Source of the DNA: Stenotrophomonas maltophilia
GTDB lineage: Bacteria > Pseudomonadota > Gammaproteobacteria > Xanthomonadales > Xanthomonadaceae
Length of the DNA: 64,000 nt
Direction: 5' to 3'
Assembly: GCF_006974125.1 (NCBI RefSeq)
Contig: NZ_CP037858.1
Location: 1,054,001 to 1,118,000 of the forward strand
The notes under the pieces were generated by a model. It did not search any database, had not been told where the DNA came from, and saw only the letters and a program-made list of their open reading frames with translations. This document shows positions 18,406-27,742 of this stretch, one piece after another. A program made the translations under genes and the position numbers. Position 1 is the stretch's first letter. Each line of letters starts with the position of its first letter.

Positions 18406-20636
18406 GCAGCCACCACCGATACACGAGCGGCACCCAGCGGCGCGGTCGCGCCGTGGCCCGATTCAATCCAGACCGAACCCGCAGCGACGCGGGCGTCGAC
18501 CACCACCGGCAGGGTGGCCTTGCCGGCATCGGTGCCGACCTTGGCCATCTGCCCTTCCTGCAGCTGCAGGCGAGCGGCATCTTCAGCGTTCAGCACGATG
18601 CGCGGGGCGTTGTTGAGCGGATGCGACTGCAGCGCCGGCGCACGGCGGACCACCGCATCGGTGCGGTAGATCGCGGCGGTCGAAGCCACTTCCAGGCCTT
18701 CGCCGGCAACCACCGGCTGCGCCGAAGCGGCAACGGTGACCGACACCGGGGCCAGGCTGGCACGCAGGCCGGCCAGGTCGGTGAAGTCGAAACCGGCCAG
18801 CGCCATGTCGCCACCCAGGGCGCGCAGCACGCGCCAGCCTTCACGGGCCTCGCCCGGCAGCTTGCCGCCGGCACGGGCCGACTGCTCGCGACCATCGAGG
18901 TTGGTCAGGGTGGCGTCGATTTCCGGCAGCGCGCCGATCGGCAGGATGACGTCGGCAACGTCGCGGGTGGACACGCAGGCGAACTGGCTGAAGGCCACCA
19001 CCTGGGCACCGGCCAGCGCCTTGCGCGCGGCGGGAGCGTCGGCGAAGTCCAGGCCCGGCTCCAGGCCGTACACCACGTAGGCCTGGCGTGGCTGCGCCAG
19101 CATCGCGGCGACGTCCTTGCCGGCCGGCAGCACGCCGGCGCGGGTCAGGCCAACGGCGTTGGCGCCCTGCGGGATGCGGCACAGCTTGGCGCCGGTGGCG
19201 GCTGCGAACTCACGCGCGGCAGCGCGGATCGCGGCAGCCTGCGGGTGGTTCTCGGCGATGCCACCGACGATCAGCACGGTGTTGTTGCCGCCCTGCACCG
19301 CCGAGCGCAGCTCGGCGTTGGCCAGCGCGTCGACGAACTTCGACGGCGCGACGATCTGCTTGCCAGCAATGCTGAAGGCAAAGTCGAAGTCCACCGGGTT
19401 GACGACGTGGATCTTCGCACCGTTGGTGGTCTGCGCCTTGCGCAGGCGGGCGTGCAGCAGCGGCAGTTCGTGGCGGATGTTGCTGCCCAGAACGACGATG
19501 CGGTCGGCGCCTTCGATCTCGGCCAGCGGCAGGCCGAACACTTCGGCGGTTGCGGCGTCGGAGAAATCGCGGTTGTTGATGCGGTGGTCGATGTTGCTCG
19601 AGCCCAGGCCCTTGGCCAGGCGGGCCAGCAGCGCGCCCTCCTCGTTCGAGGTGGACGGGTGCACCAGCACGCCCAGGTTGTCGCCCTGGTTGGCCTTGAG
19701 GATCTCGACGGCCGCGGCCAGGCCTTCGGCCCAGCTCACTTCCTTCCACTCGCCATTGACCTTGCGCAGCGGCTTGACCGCACGGTCTTCGCTGTACAGG
19801 CCCTGGTGCGAGTAGCGGTCACGGTCGGACAGCCAGCACTCGTTCACCGCTTCGTTGTCGCGCGGCACGGTGCGCAGCACTTCGCCGCGACGCACGTGCA
19901 GGAACAGGTTCGAACCCATCGCGTCGTGGTAACCCAGCGACTCGCGCGCGGTCAGTTCCCACGGGCGGGCGCGGAACTGGAACACCTTGTTGGTCAGCGC
20001 GCCGACCGGGCAGACGTCGACGACGTTGCCCGACAGCTCGGTGGTCAGCGGCTTGCCGTCGAAGGTACCGATCTGCAGGTTCTCACCGCGGTACATGCCA
20101 CCCAGCTCGTAGGTACCGGCAACGTCAGCAGTGAAGCGGACGCAGCGGGTGCACTGGATGCAGCGGGTCATCTCGGTGGCGACCAGCGGACCCATGTCCT
20201 CGTCCGGCACCACGCGCTTGCGCTCGTTGAAGCGGCTGACCGAACGGCCATAGCCCAGCGATACGTCCTGCAGCTCGCACTCGCCGCCCTGATCGCAGAT
20301 CGGGCAGTCCAGCGGGTGGTTGATGAGCAGGAACTCCATCACCGAGCGCTGGAACTTCAGTGCCTTCTCGCTGCGGGTGGCGACCTTCATGCCGTCCATC
20401 ACCGGGGTGGCGCAGGCCGGCGCCGGCTTCGGCGACTTCTCCACGTCCACCAGGCACATGCGGCAGTTGGCGGCGATCGGCAGCTTCTCGTGGTAGCAGA
20501 AGCGCGGAATGGAGATGCCGGCCTTGTCGGCGGCCTGGATGATCATCGAGCCCTTGGGCACGACCAGCGACTTGCCATCGATCTCGATGGTGACGTGATC
20601 GGGTGGGACGCTCGGATTTACGGGTTGCGCGCTCAT
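18402..20636 (-). CDS. nuoG: NADH-quinone oxidoreductase subunit G
   Basis: Iron-sulfur subunit of the electron-input arm. The 744 residues contain an N-terminal 2Fe-2S ferredoxin domain ([15 protein letters not shown], then CATP), the [18 protein letters not shown] block and [10 protein letters not shown] with a later [11 protein letters not shown]. These are ligands of N1b, N5 and N4. A molybdopterin-oxidoreductase-like domain without cofactor motifs fills the rest. I do not see the extra four-cysteine N7 motif found in E. coli NuoG. The start is ATG 20636, overlapping the nuoF stop by four bases. Confidence 0.97.
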   Translation of the reverse strand: MSAQPVNPSVPPDHVTIEIDGKSLVVPKGSMIIQAADKAGISIPRFCYHEKLPIAANCRMCLVDVEKSPKPAPACATPVMDGMKVATRSEKALKFQRSVMEFLLINHPLDCPICDQGGECELQDVSLGYGRSVSRFNERKRVVPDEDMGPLVATEMTRCIQCTRCVRFTADVAGTYELGGMYRGENLQIGTFDGKPLTTELSGNVVDVCPVGALTNKVFQFRARPWELTARESLGYHDAMGSNLFLHVRRGEVLRTVPRDNEAVNECWLSDRDRYSHQGLYSEDRAVKPLRKVNGEWKEVSWAEGLAAAVEILKANQGDNLGVLVHPSTSNEEGALLARLAKGLGSSNIDHRINNRDFSDAATAEVFGLPLAEIEGADRIVVLGSNIRHELPLLHARLRKAQTTNGAKIHVVNPVDFDFAFSIAGKQIVAPSKFVDALANAELRSAVQGGNNTVLIVGGIAENHPQAAAIRAAAREFAAATGAKLCRIPQGANAVGLTRAGVLPAGKDVAAMLAQPRQAYVVYGLEPGLDFADAPAARKALAGAQVVAFSQFACVSTRDVADVILPIGALPEIDATLTNLDGREQSARAGGKLPGEAREGWRVLRALGGDMALAGFDFTDLAGLRASLAPVSVTVAASAQPVVAGEGLEVASTAAIYRTDAVVRRAPALQSHPLNNAPRIVLNAEDAARLQLQEGQMAKVGTDAGKATLPVVVDARVAAGSVWIESGHGATAPLGAARVSVVAA

Positions 20637-21973
20637 GCGGCGGCTGCCTCCACCTTCTTGCCGTCAACCATCGAATGACCGTTGACGATGTAGTACTCGA
20701 ACTCGTCCCAGAACTGGCGCAGGAAGCCCTGGATGGGCCATGCAGCCGCTTCGCCGAACGCACAGATGGTGTGGCCTTCGATCTGGCCGGCCACCGCCTT
20801 CAGCTGGTGCAGGTCTTCCATCGTGGCCTTGCCGGCGACGATGCGCTCCAGCACGCGGTGCATCCAGCCGGTGCCTTCACGGCACGGGGTGCACTGGCCG
20901 CAGGATTCCTTGTGGAAGAACTGGCTGATGCGGCAGGCGAACTTCACGCAGCAGACGCTGTCGTCGAGCACCACGATCGCACCCGAACCCAGGCCGGAGC
21001 CCAGTGCGCGGATGGTGTCGTAGTCCATCGGCAGGTCCTTCAGCTCGGCCGCGGTCAGCACCGGCATCGACACGCCGCCTGGGATCGCGCCCTTCAGCGT
21101 GCGGCCCGGACGCAGGCCACCGGCCATTTCCAGCAGGTCGTGGAATTTGGTGCCGAGCGGCACTTCGAAGTTGCCGCCATTCTGCACGCAGCCGGACACC
21201 GAGAAGCACTTCGGACCGCCGTTGGCAGTCAGGCTCAGGCCCTTGAACCACTCCGGACCGTTGCGGATGATCGCCGGCACCGAGCCATAGGTTTCGGTGT
21301 TGTTGATCGTCGACGGCTTGCCGTACAGGCCGAAATTGGCCGGGAACGGCGGCTTGTAGCGCGGCTGGCCCTTCTTGCCCTCCAGCGATTCCATCAGCGC
21401 GGTCTCTTCGCCGCAGATGTACGCGCCGGCGCCCAGCGCACCGTAGATGTCGATGTCCACGCCCGAGCCCATCACGTTCTTGCCCAGCCAGCCGTTCGCA
21501 TAGGCGTCAGCCAGGGCCTGCTCGAAGTGCTCGAACGGCTCGTGGTGGAACTCACCGCGCAGATAGTTGTAACCCACGGTCGAACCGGTGGCGTAGCAGG
21601 CGATCGCCATGCCTTCCACCACCGAATGCGGGTTGTAGCGCAGGATGTCGCGATCCTTGCAGGTGCCCGGCTCGGATTCGTCCGAGTTGCAGAGGATGTA
21701 CTTCTGCATGTTGCCCTTGGGCATGAAGGACCACTTCAGGCCGGTCGGGAAGCCTGCGCCACCGCGGCCGCGCAGGCCCGAGGCCTTGACCATCTCGATG
21801 ACCTGCTCCGGCGGGATCTTCTCTTCGAGGATCTTGCGCAGGGCGGCGTAGCCACCGGTCTTCAGGTAGCTTTCGTACGACCACGGGGTGTCGTAATGCA
21901 GGGTGGTATAGACCACCTGGTGCGGCAGCGGCGCGGGGCCGACCGGACCCTTGGATTCGTGGTGATGTGCCAT
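20633..21973 (-). CDS. nuoF: NADH-quinone oxidoreductase subunit F
   Basis: NADH-binding subunit with FMN and the N3 4Fe-4S cluster. The 446 residues carry the FMN/NADH motif [53 protein letters not shown], and the cluster ligands [11 protein letters not shown] followed by [13 protein letters not shown]. The start is ATG 21973, a few bases after nuoE. It overlaps nuoG by four bases. Confidence 0.98.
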   Translation of the reverse strand: MAHHHESKGPVGPAPLPHQVVYTTLHYDTPWSYESYLKTGGYAALRKILEEKIPPEQVIEMVKASGLRGRGGAGFPTGLKWSFMPKGNMQKYILCNSDESEPGTCKDRDILRYNPHSVVEGMAIACYATGSTVGYNYLRGEFHHEPFEHFEQALADAYANGWLGKNVMGSGVDIDIYGALGAGAYICGEETALMESLEGKKGQPRYKPPFPANFGLYGKPSTINNTETYGSVPAIIRNGPEWFKGLSLTANGGPKCFSVSGCVQNGGNFEVPLGTKFHDLLEMAGGLRPGRTLKGAIPGGVSMPVLTAAELKDLPMDYDTIRALGSGLGSGAIVVLDDSVCCVKFACRISQFFHKESCGQCTPCREGTGWMHRVLERIVAGKATMEDLHQLKAVAGQIEGHTICAFGEAAAWPIQGFLRQFWDEFEYYIVNGHSMVDGKKVEAAAA

Positions 21974-21977
21974 GCCC

Positions 21978-22505
21978 TTACTCCAGCCCGTCCAGCAGCT
22001 CGTCGACCTTTTCCAGGGTCAGACGCTCATGGTAGTGACCGTTGATGACCATCATCGGCGCGCCACCGCAGCCGGCCAGGCACTCTTCCTCGCGCTTGAG
22101 GTAGACGCGGCCGTCCGGGGTCGATTCACCGTGCTTGATGCCCAGCTTCTTCTCGCAATGGCGCACGATGTCCTCGGCGCCATTGAGCCAGCAGCTGATG
22201 TTGGTGCAGATGGCCACGTTGTTGCGGCCCACCTTCTCGGTCTCGAACATCGAGTAGAAGCTGGCGACCTCGTAGGCCCACACCGGCGGCAGATCAAGGT
22301 ACTTGGCCACGCCGGCGATCAGCTCGTCGGTCAGCCAGCCCTCGTTCTGCTCCTGGGCCGCATGCAGGCCCTGCAGCACGGCAGAGCGCTTGCGGTCCGG
22401 CGGGAACTTGGACAGCCAGTGATCGATGTGAGCGCGGGTCTTGTCGCTCAGCACCACCATCGGGTCGACGTCGCGCGCCGCCTCGAAATTACCTGTCGCC
22501 TTCAT
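21978..22505 (-). CDS. nuoE: NADH-quinone oxidoreductase subunit E
   Basis: 24-kDa-type thioredoxin-fold subunit carrying the N1a 2Fe-2S cluster. The ligands are visible as CTNISC and, about 40 residues later, CLAGC. The 175 residues start at ATG 22505. A 97-nt spacer with GC-rich palindromic words separates it from nuoD, the largest gap inside the nuo operon. Confidence 0.97.
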   Translation of the reverse strand: MKATGNFEAARDVDPMVVLSDKTRAHIDHWLSKFPPDRKRSAVLQGLHAAQEQNEGWLTDELIAGVAKYLDLPPVWAYEVASFYSMFETEKVGRNNVAICTNISCWLNGAEDIVRHCEKKLGIKHGESTPDGRVYLKREEECLAGCGGAPMMVINGHYHERLTLEKVDELLDGLE

Positions 22506-22602
22506 CGGCCGACCTCAGCGAAATGCATAACGTGAAATTCCAGAAACTGCGGCGCCGGCTTGCGCCGGCTGCCTGCAGCGGGCGTTGGCGTGGCGGACGG
22601 CA

Positions 22603-23910
22603 TTACCGGTCAACCTCGCCGAACACCAGGTCGTAGGTACCGATCATCGCCACCACGTCGGCCAGCATGTGGCCGCGCACGATCGAATCGATCGAGGACA
22701 GGTGGGCGAAGCCCGGCGCACGCAGGTGCACGCGGAACGGCTTGTTGGCGCCATCGGAGACCAGGTAGCAGCCGAATTCGCCCTTCGGCGCTTCCACCGC
22801 CGAGTAGGTCTCGCCGGCCGGCACGCAGTAGCCTTCGCTGAACAGCTTGAAGTGGTGGATCAGCGCTTCCATGTCGTCCTTCATGTCCTCGCGCTTGGGC
22901 GGAGCGACCTTGAAGTTCTTCACCATCACCGGGCCCGGGTTGGCCTTCAGCCACGCCACGCACTGCTTGATGATGCGGTTGGATTCGCGCATTTCGGCAA
23001 CGCGGACCAGGTAGCGGTCGTAGCAGTCGCCTTCCTTGCCCAGCGGGATGTCGAAATCGACGGCATCGTACTTGGCGTACGGACGCTTCTTGCGCAGGTC
23101 CCAGGCGATGCCCGAGCCGCGCAGCATCACGCCGGTCATGCCCCACTGGTGGGCCAGCTCCGGAGTGACCACGCCGATGCCGACGGTACGCTGCTTCCAG
23201 ATACGGTTGTCGGTCAGCAGGGTTTCGTATTCGTCGATGCGCTTGGGGAACTCGACGGTGAAGTTCTCCAGGAAGTCCAGCAGCGAGCCTTCGCGCGAAG
23301 CATTGAGCTGCTTCAGCGCCTTGCCCTTGTGCCAGCGCGATTCCTTGTACTTCGGCATGTGGTCCGGCAGGTCGCGGTAGACACCGCCCGGACGGTAGTA
23401 CGCCGCGTGCATGCGCGCGCCGGAGACCGCTTCGTAGCAGTCCATCAGCTCTTCGCGCTCGCGGAAGGCGTACAGCATCACCGCCATCGCACCCAGGTCG
23501 AGCGCGTTGGAGCCCAGCCACATCAGGTGGTTGAGGATGCGGGTGATTTCGTCGTACATGGTGCGGATGTACTGCGCGCGCTCCGGCGCCTCGATGCCCA
23601 TCAGGGTCTCGATCGCGCGCACGTAGGCGTGCTCGTTGCACATCATCGACACGTAGTCCAGACGATCCATGTAACCGATCGACTGGTTGAACGGCTTGGA
23701 CTCGGCCAGCTTTTCGGTACCACGATGCAGCAGACCCACGTGCGGGTCGGCGCGCATGATGGTTTCGCCGTCCATTTCCAGGATCAGGCGCAGCACACCG
23801 TGAGCGGCCGGATGCTGCGGGCCGAAGTTCATGGTGTAGTTGCGGATTTCCTGCCGGCTTTCGGCGGCATTGCTGGCGAATGCTTCGCCGGCCTGGTGTA
23901 CGTGGCTCAC
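22603..23910 (-). CDS. nuoD: NADH-quinone oxidoreductase subunit D
   Basis: 49-kDa-type subunit that forms the quinone site with NuoB. The 435 residues contain [37 protein letters not shown], and a C-terminal [21 protein letters not shown] followed by [12 protein letters not shown]. The start is GTG 23910, overlapping the nuoC stop (GTGA). NuoC and NuoD are separate genes here, unlike the fused NuoCD of E. coli. Confidence 0.98.
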   Translation of the reverse strand: MSHVHQAGEAFASNAAESRQEIRNYTMNFGPQHPAAHGVLRLILEMDGETIMRADPHVGLLHRGTEKLAESKPFNQSIGYMDRLDYVSMMCNEHAYVRAIETLMGIEAPERAQYIRTMYDEITRILNHLMWLGSNALDLGAMAVMLYAFREREELMDCYEAVSGARMHAAYYRPGGVYRDLPDHMPKYKESRWHKGKALKQLNASREGSLLDFLENFTVEFPKRIDEYETLLTDNRIWKQRTVGIGVVTPELAHQWGMTGVMLRGSGIAWDLRKKRPYAKYDAVDFDIPLGKEGDCYDRYLVRVAEMRESNRIIKQCVAWLKANPGPVMVKNFKVAPPKREDMKDDMEALIHHFKLFSEGYCVPAGETYSAVEAPKGEFGCYLVSDGANKPFRVHLRAPGFAHLSSIDSIVRGHMLADVVAMIGTYDLVFGEVDR

Positions 23911-24656
23911 TTCACTGCCTCCTGCGCGCGCTCACCTTCTGCGGTCTGCAGACGGGCGTCGTCGCGGATCACGCGCGGCACGCCGACACGCGGCTCCACC
24001 GAGGTGACCGGTTCGTAGATCACGCGCTTCTTTTCTTCGTCGTAGCGGACTTCGACATTGCCGATCAGCGGGAAGTCCTTGCGGAACGGATGGCCGACGA
24101 AACCATAGTCGGTCAGGATCCGGCGCAGGTCCGGGTGGCCTTCGAAGATCACGCCGTACAGGTCGAACGCTTCGCGCTCGAACCAGTTCAGGCCCGGCCA
24201 GATGCCGGTCAGCGAGGACACCACCGGCAGCGCTTCGTCAGGGGCGAAGCAGCGCAGGTGCATCATCAGGTTGTGCTGGTACGAACGCAGCTGGGCGACC
24301 ACGGCGAAGCGCTGGGTCGGCATGTGCTGCGGGCGGGCACCGTCGGCACCGTTTTCCTCGGTGGGGAACTCGCCCCACGCGAAACGGCCCTGGGCCTTGC
24401 CTTCGACACCACGGCTGAAGCCCTGCGAGGACACGTCGGCGGTGTCCCATTCGTCGGAGCCATAGCCAAGGTAGTCGACGCCGCAGAGATCCACGGCCTG
24501 CTCGAAACCAAACTCGTCACGCAGCGCCAGCGCGGTGGCATGCCACTCGGCGGCAGGCACCTCCAGCGTCACTTCGCCGCGGGGTTCGACCACGATGACC
24601 TTCGCACCAGCGAAACGTGCGGAGAGTCGGTCGATGAAGGATGCTTGCTCTGCCAT
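23907..24656 (-). CDS. nuoC: NADH-quinone oxidoreductase subunit C
   Basis: 30-kDa-type subunit of the connecting module. The 249 residues carry the signature [20 protein letters not shown] followed by [20 protein letters not shown]. The N-terminal half is more variable, and a [20 protein letters not shown] segment leads into the core. The start is ATG 24656. It overlaps nuoD by four bases and lies 33 nt after nuoB. Confidence 0.97.
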   Translation of the reverse strand: MAEQASFIDRLSARFAGAKVIVVEPRGEVTLEVPAAEWHATALALRDEFGFEQAVDLCGVDYLGYGSDEWDTADVSSQGFSRGVEGKAQGRFAWGEFPTEENGADGARPQHMPTQRFAVVAQLRSYQHNLMMHLRCFAPDEALPVVSSLTGIWPGLNWFEREAFDLYGVIFEGHPDLRRILTDYGFVGHPFRKDFPLIGNVEVRYDEEKKRVIYEPVTSVEPRVGVPRVIRDDARLQTAEGERAQEAVK

Positions 24657-24689
24657 GGGGGCTTGGCGCGCTCTTGTAGTGTGGAAGGG

Positions 24690-25244
24690 TCAGCGGGCGA
24701 TGGTCTGTGTACGCCAGATCTTCTTCTGCAGCTGCAGGATCCCGTACACCAGCGCCTCGGCGGTCGGCGGGCAACCCGGGACGTAGACGTCCACCGGCAC
24801 CACGCGATCACAGCCGCGCACGACAGAATAGGAGTAGTGGTAATAGCCGCCACCATTGGCGCAGCTACCCATCGAGATGACCCACTTCGGGTCCGGCATC
24901 TGGTCGTAGACCTTGCGCAGCGCCGGGGCCATCTTGTTGACCAGGGTACCGGCCACGATCATCACGTCGGACTGACGCGGCGACGGGCGGAACACCACGC
25001 CGTAGCGGTCAAGGTCCAGGCGCGCGGCGCCGGCGTGCATCATCTCGACCGCGCAGCAGGCCAGGCCGAAGGTCATCGGCCACATCGAGCCGGTGCGCGC
25101 CCAGTTCAGCAGTGCGTCGACGCTGGTGGTGACGAAGCCCTTCTCCAGCAGCGGGTTGTCGCCTTCCGGCCGCAGGATGTCATCAACCCGGCCTTCCGGC
25201 GTGGGGTTGTTCATGAGGCCATCGAGAGTCTGAATCACTCCCAT
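24690..25244 (-). CDS. nuoB: NADH-quinone oxidoreductase subunit B
   Basis: Carries the terminal N2 4Fe-4S cluster that reduces quinone. The 184-residue product has the tandem cysteine motif [10 protein letters not shown] and the later ligands in [10 protein letters not shown] and YVPGCPP. I chose ATG 25244 ([13 protein letters not shown]). A longer reading frame upstream only reads across nuoA. It overlaps nuoA by ten bases. Confidence 0.97.
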   Translation of the reverse strand: MGVIQTLDGLMNNPTPEGRVDDILRPEGDNPLLEKGFVTTSVDALLNWARTGSMWPMTFGLACCAVEMMHAGAARLDLDRYGVVFRPSPRQSDVMIVAGTLVNKMAPALRKVYDQMPDPKWVISMGSCANGGGYYHYSYSVVRGCDRVVPVDVYVPGCPPTAEALVYGILQLQKKIWRTQTIAR

Positions 25245-25591
25245 TCCAGCGCTCCCTTCTTCCAGACGTAAATGAAACCGAGGAACAGCATGCCGACGAA
25301 CAGGCCCATGGTGACGAGCGAACGGGCGCCCAGCTCCATGAAGACCTGGGTCCACGGCACGATGAAGATGATTTCCAGGTCGAAGACGATGAACTGGATC
25401 GCGATCAGGTAGTAGCGCACGTCGAACTTCATGCGCGCGTCTTCGAAGGCCTCGAAGCCGCACTCGTACGGCGACAGCTTTTCCAGATCGGGGCGGCGGG
25501 GACCGAGGAATCGACCAACCAGCATCAGCGTAATGCCGATACCGGTGGCAACGATCAGAAACAGCAGAGACGGCAAATATTCGGCCAGCAC
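25235..25591 (-). CDS. nuoA: NADH-quinone oxidoreductase subunit A
   Basis: Three-helix membrane subunit next to the quinone chamber. The 118-residue product contains [20 protein letters not shown] and the membrane segment [22 protein letters not shown] chose GTG 25591, giving the family N-terminus [15 protein letters not shown] further 16 upstream codons are rich in Gln and Arg and not family-like. It is the first gene of the nuo operon, 111 nt after tRNA-Leu. The leader holds a hairpin at 25661-25681 without a T-tract. Confidence 0.96.
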   Translation of the reverse strand: MLAEYLPSLLFLIVATGIGITLMLVGRFLGPRRPDLEKLSPYECGFEAFEDARMKFDVRYYLIAIQFIVFDLEIIFIVPWTQVFMELGARSLVTMGLFVGMLFLGFIYVWKKGALEWE

Positions 25592-25660
25592 AGCGATTCT
25601 CTCTTGCCTCTGCCGCTGCGCCTGCAGGCGCTTTGGCATGGGGGAGTGGACGGGAATCTA

Positions 25661-25681
25661 CCTGGCGCCTTGCGCGCCAGG
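25661..25681 (-). promoter_or_regulatory. Hairpin in the nuoA leader
   Basis: CCTGGCGC and GCGCCAGG pair over a 5-base loop between tRNA-Leu and nuoA. There is no T-tract, so it may be a processing or stability element rather than a full terminator. Confidence 0.4.
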
Positions 25682-25702
25682 CGAACCCGCTTTACTTACA
25701 AA

Positions 25703-25787
25703 TGGTGCCCAAGAGGGGACTCGAACCCCTACGACCTAAGTCGCTACCACCTCAAGGTAGTGCGTCTACCAATTCCGCCACCTGGGC
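25703..25787 (-). tRNA. tRNA-Leu (GAG)
   Basis: An 85-nt class II tRNA with encoded CCA. The anticodon arm CTACC-TTGAGGT-GGTAG gives anticodon GAG, and the long variable arm is typical of leucine tRNAs. It follows secG by about 50 nt. The secG-tRNA-Leu(GAG) pairing is also found in E. coli (secG-leuU). Confidence 0.96.
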
Positions 25788-25838
25788 AAACGATCACATC
25801 AGACTATCTTTCCGATGCGCCGCGTATTGTAACCGGCT

Positions 25839-26276
25839 TCAGTGTTTCTGGGAGCCTTCCGAAGGCTTTTCTTCACCAGAAACCGAAGATTCCGCCTGAG
25901 CCGGCACATTCGCGGCCGGAACCGGGGCTGCCGGGACCGTATCGGCCTTCGGAACGGCCGGCAGTTCGCCCGCCGGAGCCGCCGGAGCAGCCACCGCCGG
26001 GGCGGACATCAAGCCCAGATCCTGGTCGGCCGCCGGACGGCTGCCATGACCGGCATACCAGGCCATGAAGAGGCTGATGCCGAAGAACACGACGGCCAGC
26101 CACTTGGTCGACTTGGACAGGAAGTTCGAGGCGCCACGCGCACCGAACACCGTACCCGAGGCACCGGCACCAAAGCCCGAACCCGCCGCCGCACCCGAGC
26201 CACGCTGCATCAGGATCAGCGCGATCATGGCCACAGCGACCAGCACGTAGACGACATTGAGGATCAACATCAGCAT
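25839..26276 (-). CDS. secG: Protein-export membrane subunit SecG
   Basis: Accessory subunit of the SecYEG translocon in the inner membrane. The 145-residue product has two transmembrane helices (about 4-24 and 55-73) around the conserved LILMQRGSGAAAGSGFGAGA followed by GTVFGARGASNFL. The C-terminal 60 residues are an Ala/Pro/Glu-rich tail not found in short SecG proteins such as that of E. coli and probably disordered. I chose ATG 26276. An ATG two codons further in (MLILNVV) is also possible. It lies 31 nt after tpiA. Confidence 0.95.
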   Translation of the reverse strand: MLMLILNVVYVLVAVAMIALILMQRGSGAAAGSGFGAGASGTVFGARGASNFLSKSTKWLAVVFFGISLFMAWYAGHGSRPAADQDLGLMSAPAVAAPAAPAGELPAVPKADTVPAAPVPAANVPAQAESSVSGEEKPSEGSQKH

Positions 26277-26307
26277 TGGAAACCGCCCTCGGACAATACT
26301 TCTAGGA

Positions 26308-27063
26308 TTAGTTCGCGGCCGCCGCCCTTGCGATGGCCAGGAAGTCCGCGGCCACCAGGGAGGCGCCGCCGACCAGCCCACCATCGACATCCGGCTGCGC
26401 GAACAGTTCCCCGGCATTGTCGGGCTTCACGCTACCGCCGTAAACAATGGGCAGTGAATCAGCGATTCTAGCATCGATACGCGCGACTTCGCCACGGATG
26501 AACGCGTGCACCTGCTGTGCCTGCTCCTTGGTGGCGGTACGGCCGGTACCGATGGCCCAGACCGGCTCATAGGCAACCACCGCCTGGGCGAAACCGGCGG
26601 CACCCACCAGTTCCAGCACCGGTGCCAGCTGGCTGGCGATGACCGCCTCGGTCTGCCCCGCTTCGCGCTGCTCCAGGGTCTCACCCACGCACAGCACCGG
26701 CACCAGGCCGGCGTGCTGGGCCGCGGCGAACTTGCGCGCGACCAGTTCGCTGCTTTCATGGTGGTACTGGCGGCGCTCGGAGTGGCCGACCAGGCCATAG
26801 CGGGCACCCACCTCGTGCAGCATGGCGGCACAGACCTCGCCGGTGTAGGCGCCCTTCTCGTTGCTGCTGACGTCCTGGGCACCGAACACCAGCCCGGTGT
26901 CACCAAAGTCCTCGACCAGCTCGCCCAGGTACGGCAGCGGCGGCAGGATCACCACGCCCACCCCGTCCAGCGGCAGCCCGGCGGCCACCTGCCCCAGCAG
27001 TTCATTGGCGAATTGACGGCTGCCATGCAGCTTCCAGTTTCCGGCGACGATCTTGCGGCGCAT
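26308..27063 (-). CDS. tpiA: Triosephosphate isomerase
   Basis: Interconverts dihydroxyacetone phosphate and glyceraldehyde 3-phosphate in glycolysis. The 251-residue TIM barrel has the catalytic Lys in AGNWKLHG, the catalytic His in VGHSERR, the catalytic Glu in VAYEPVWAIGTGRTA, and the phosphate-binding YGGSVKPDNA near the end. The start is ATG 27063 (MRRKIVAGNWK), with AGGAG about ten bases upstream. It heads the tpiA-secG-tRNA-Leu group. Confidence 0.98.
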   Translation of the reverse strand: MRRKIVAGNWKLHGSRQFANELLGQVAAGLPLDGVGVVILPPLPYLGELVEDFGDTGLVFGAQDVSSNEKGAYTGEVCAAMLHEVGARYGLVGHSERRQYHHESSELVARKFAAAQHAGLVPVLCVGETLEQREAGQTEAVIASQLAPVLELVGAAGFAQAVVAYEPVWAIGTGRTATKEQAQQVHAFIRGEVARIDARIADSLPIVYGGSVKPDNAGELFAQPDVDGGLVGGASLVAADFLAIARAAAAN

Positions 27064-27220
27064 GAGCGGGTGGCTCCTGTGTGAAGTCAGCCGGTCATGA
27101 TACCCGTTACGGCAAAAATCCGTTTCCGTGTAAGCGGTTACATGGATTTTCAGCCAACGGCGCAGCCCCTCGTGGCGGGGGTTGGGTTGTCGCGGAAGGC
27201 CCGGTTGGGTTGGTGGGATT

Positions 27221-27324
27221 GGCCGGGCGGGTGGGCTGCGCAGGGGACGCTGCAAGTACGTCCCTGTAAGCTCGTAGGCGCCATCCATGGCGCCTGCGCC
27301 CCTGCGCAACCCACCCGCCCGGCC
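27221..27324. repeat. Long inverted repeat A, 26-bp arms
   Basis: The left arm (27221-27246, starting GGCCGGGCGGGTGGGCTGCG) and right arm (27299-27324) pair over 26 bp with one mismatch. The loop contains an inner palindrome AGGCGCCAT-CC-ATGGCGCCT (27276-27295), so the whole folds as a hairpin within a hairpin. It is related in layout and words to the repeat at 27517-27597. Confidence 0.85.
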
Positions 27325-27404
27325 TCTGACACATCGCGGCGGTTCTGGCCGCCACGGAAAGAAAAAAGAAGAGCAGAAGCAAAAGCAGCATCCCGGCCTG
27401 TTCC

Positions 27405-27445
27405 GGGGTCAGATCCCTTTTCCGCAGGAAAAGGGATCTGACCCC
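27405..27445. repeat. GGGGTCAGATCCC-family inverted repeat, copy 2
   Basis: A perfect 19-bp stem, GGGGTCAGATCCCTTTTCC with its complement, over a GCA loop. It differs from the copy at 10199-10238 by a few bases. Confidence 0.85.
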
Positions 27446-27471
27446 TACCCCACGTCGATCTGACAGATTCC

Positions 27472-27494
27472 ATCCACGCATGGCGTGGATCTAC
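27472..27494 (-). repeat. SMAG repeat
   Basis: On the minus strand a GTAG head is followed by ATCCACGC-CAT-GCGTGGAT, the classical SMAG form of S. maltophilia. Confidence 0.85.
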
Positions 27495-27516
27495 TGGCCA
27501 CCGGCCAACTGTCGAA

Positions 27517-27597
27517 GGCGGGGCGGTGTGGGTGGGCAGGACCGCAGGCGCCATGGACGGGTTTACGGCGTGTCCTGCCCACCCACACCGCCCCGCC
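27517..27597. repeat. Long inverted repeat B, 26-bp perfect arms
   Basis: The left arm 27517-27542 (starting GGCGGGGCGGTGTGGGTGGG) and right arm 27572-27597 pair perfectly over 26 bp. The 29-nt loop carries GCAGGCGCCATGG, a word shared with the loop of repeat A. Confidence 0.88.
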
Positions 27598-27678
27598 CAA
27601 CCCGCAGAAACCCAGAGCCGCTTTGGCTTTGGCCTCTGCGGGTGCAGGGCGCAGCCCTGCCGAACACCCTCCGCTGCG

Positions 27679-27703
27679 CTCGCCGGGCACGGCCCGGCGC
27701 TAC
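27679..27703 (-). repeat. SMAG repeat
   Basis: On the minus strand GTAG is followed by CGCCGGGC-CGT-GCCCGGCG. It is the same subtype as the element at 4487 between truB and rbfA. Confidence 0.82.
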
Positions 27704-27706
27704 CCG

Positions 27707-27742
27707 TAATGAAAAAGCCGCCTTTCGGCGGCTTCTTCATTA
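27707..27742 (-). terminator. Intrinsic terminator of the oxygenase gene
   Basis: The stem GAAGCCGCC / AAAGCCGCC-type pairing (AAAAAGCCGCC-TTT-CGGCGGCTTCTT) is extended by flanking GTAATGA/TCATTAC. On the minus strand it ends in a T-rich run and starts at the stop codon of the gene at 27740-28675. Confidence 0.85.

Larger units (their letters stand above)
27064..27739. other. 676-nt gene-free, repeat-rich spacer upstream of tpiA
   Basis: No supported gene. The spacer holds two long inverted repeats (27221-27324 and 27517-27597), a GGGGTCAGATCCC-family hairpin (27405-27445), two SMAG elements (27472-27494 and 27679-27703) and the terminator of the oxygenase gene (27707-27742). The tpiA promoter must lie within the first 100 or so bases. 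A TATCAT word on the minus strand near 27096-27101 is a possible -10, without a good -35. Confidence 0.75.
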
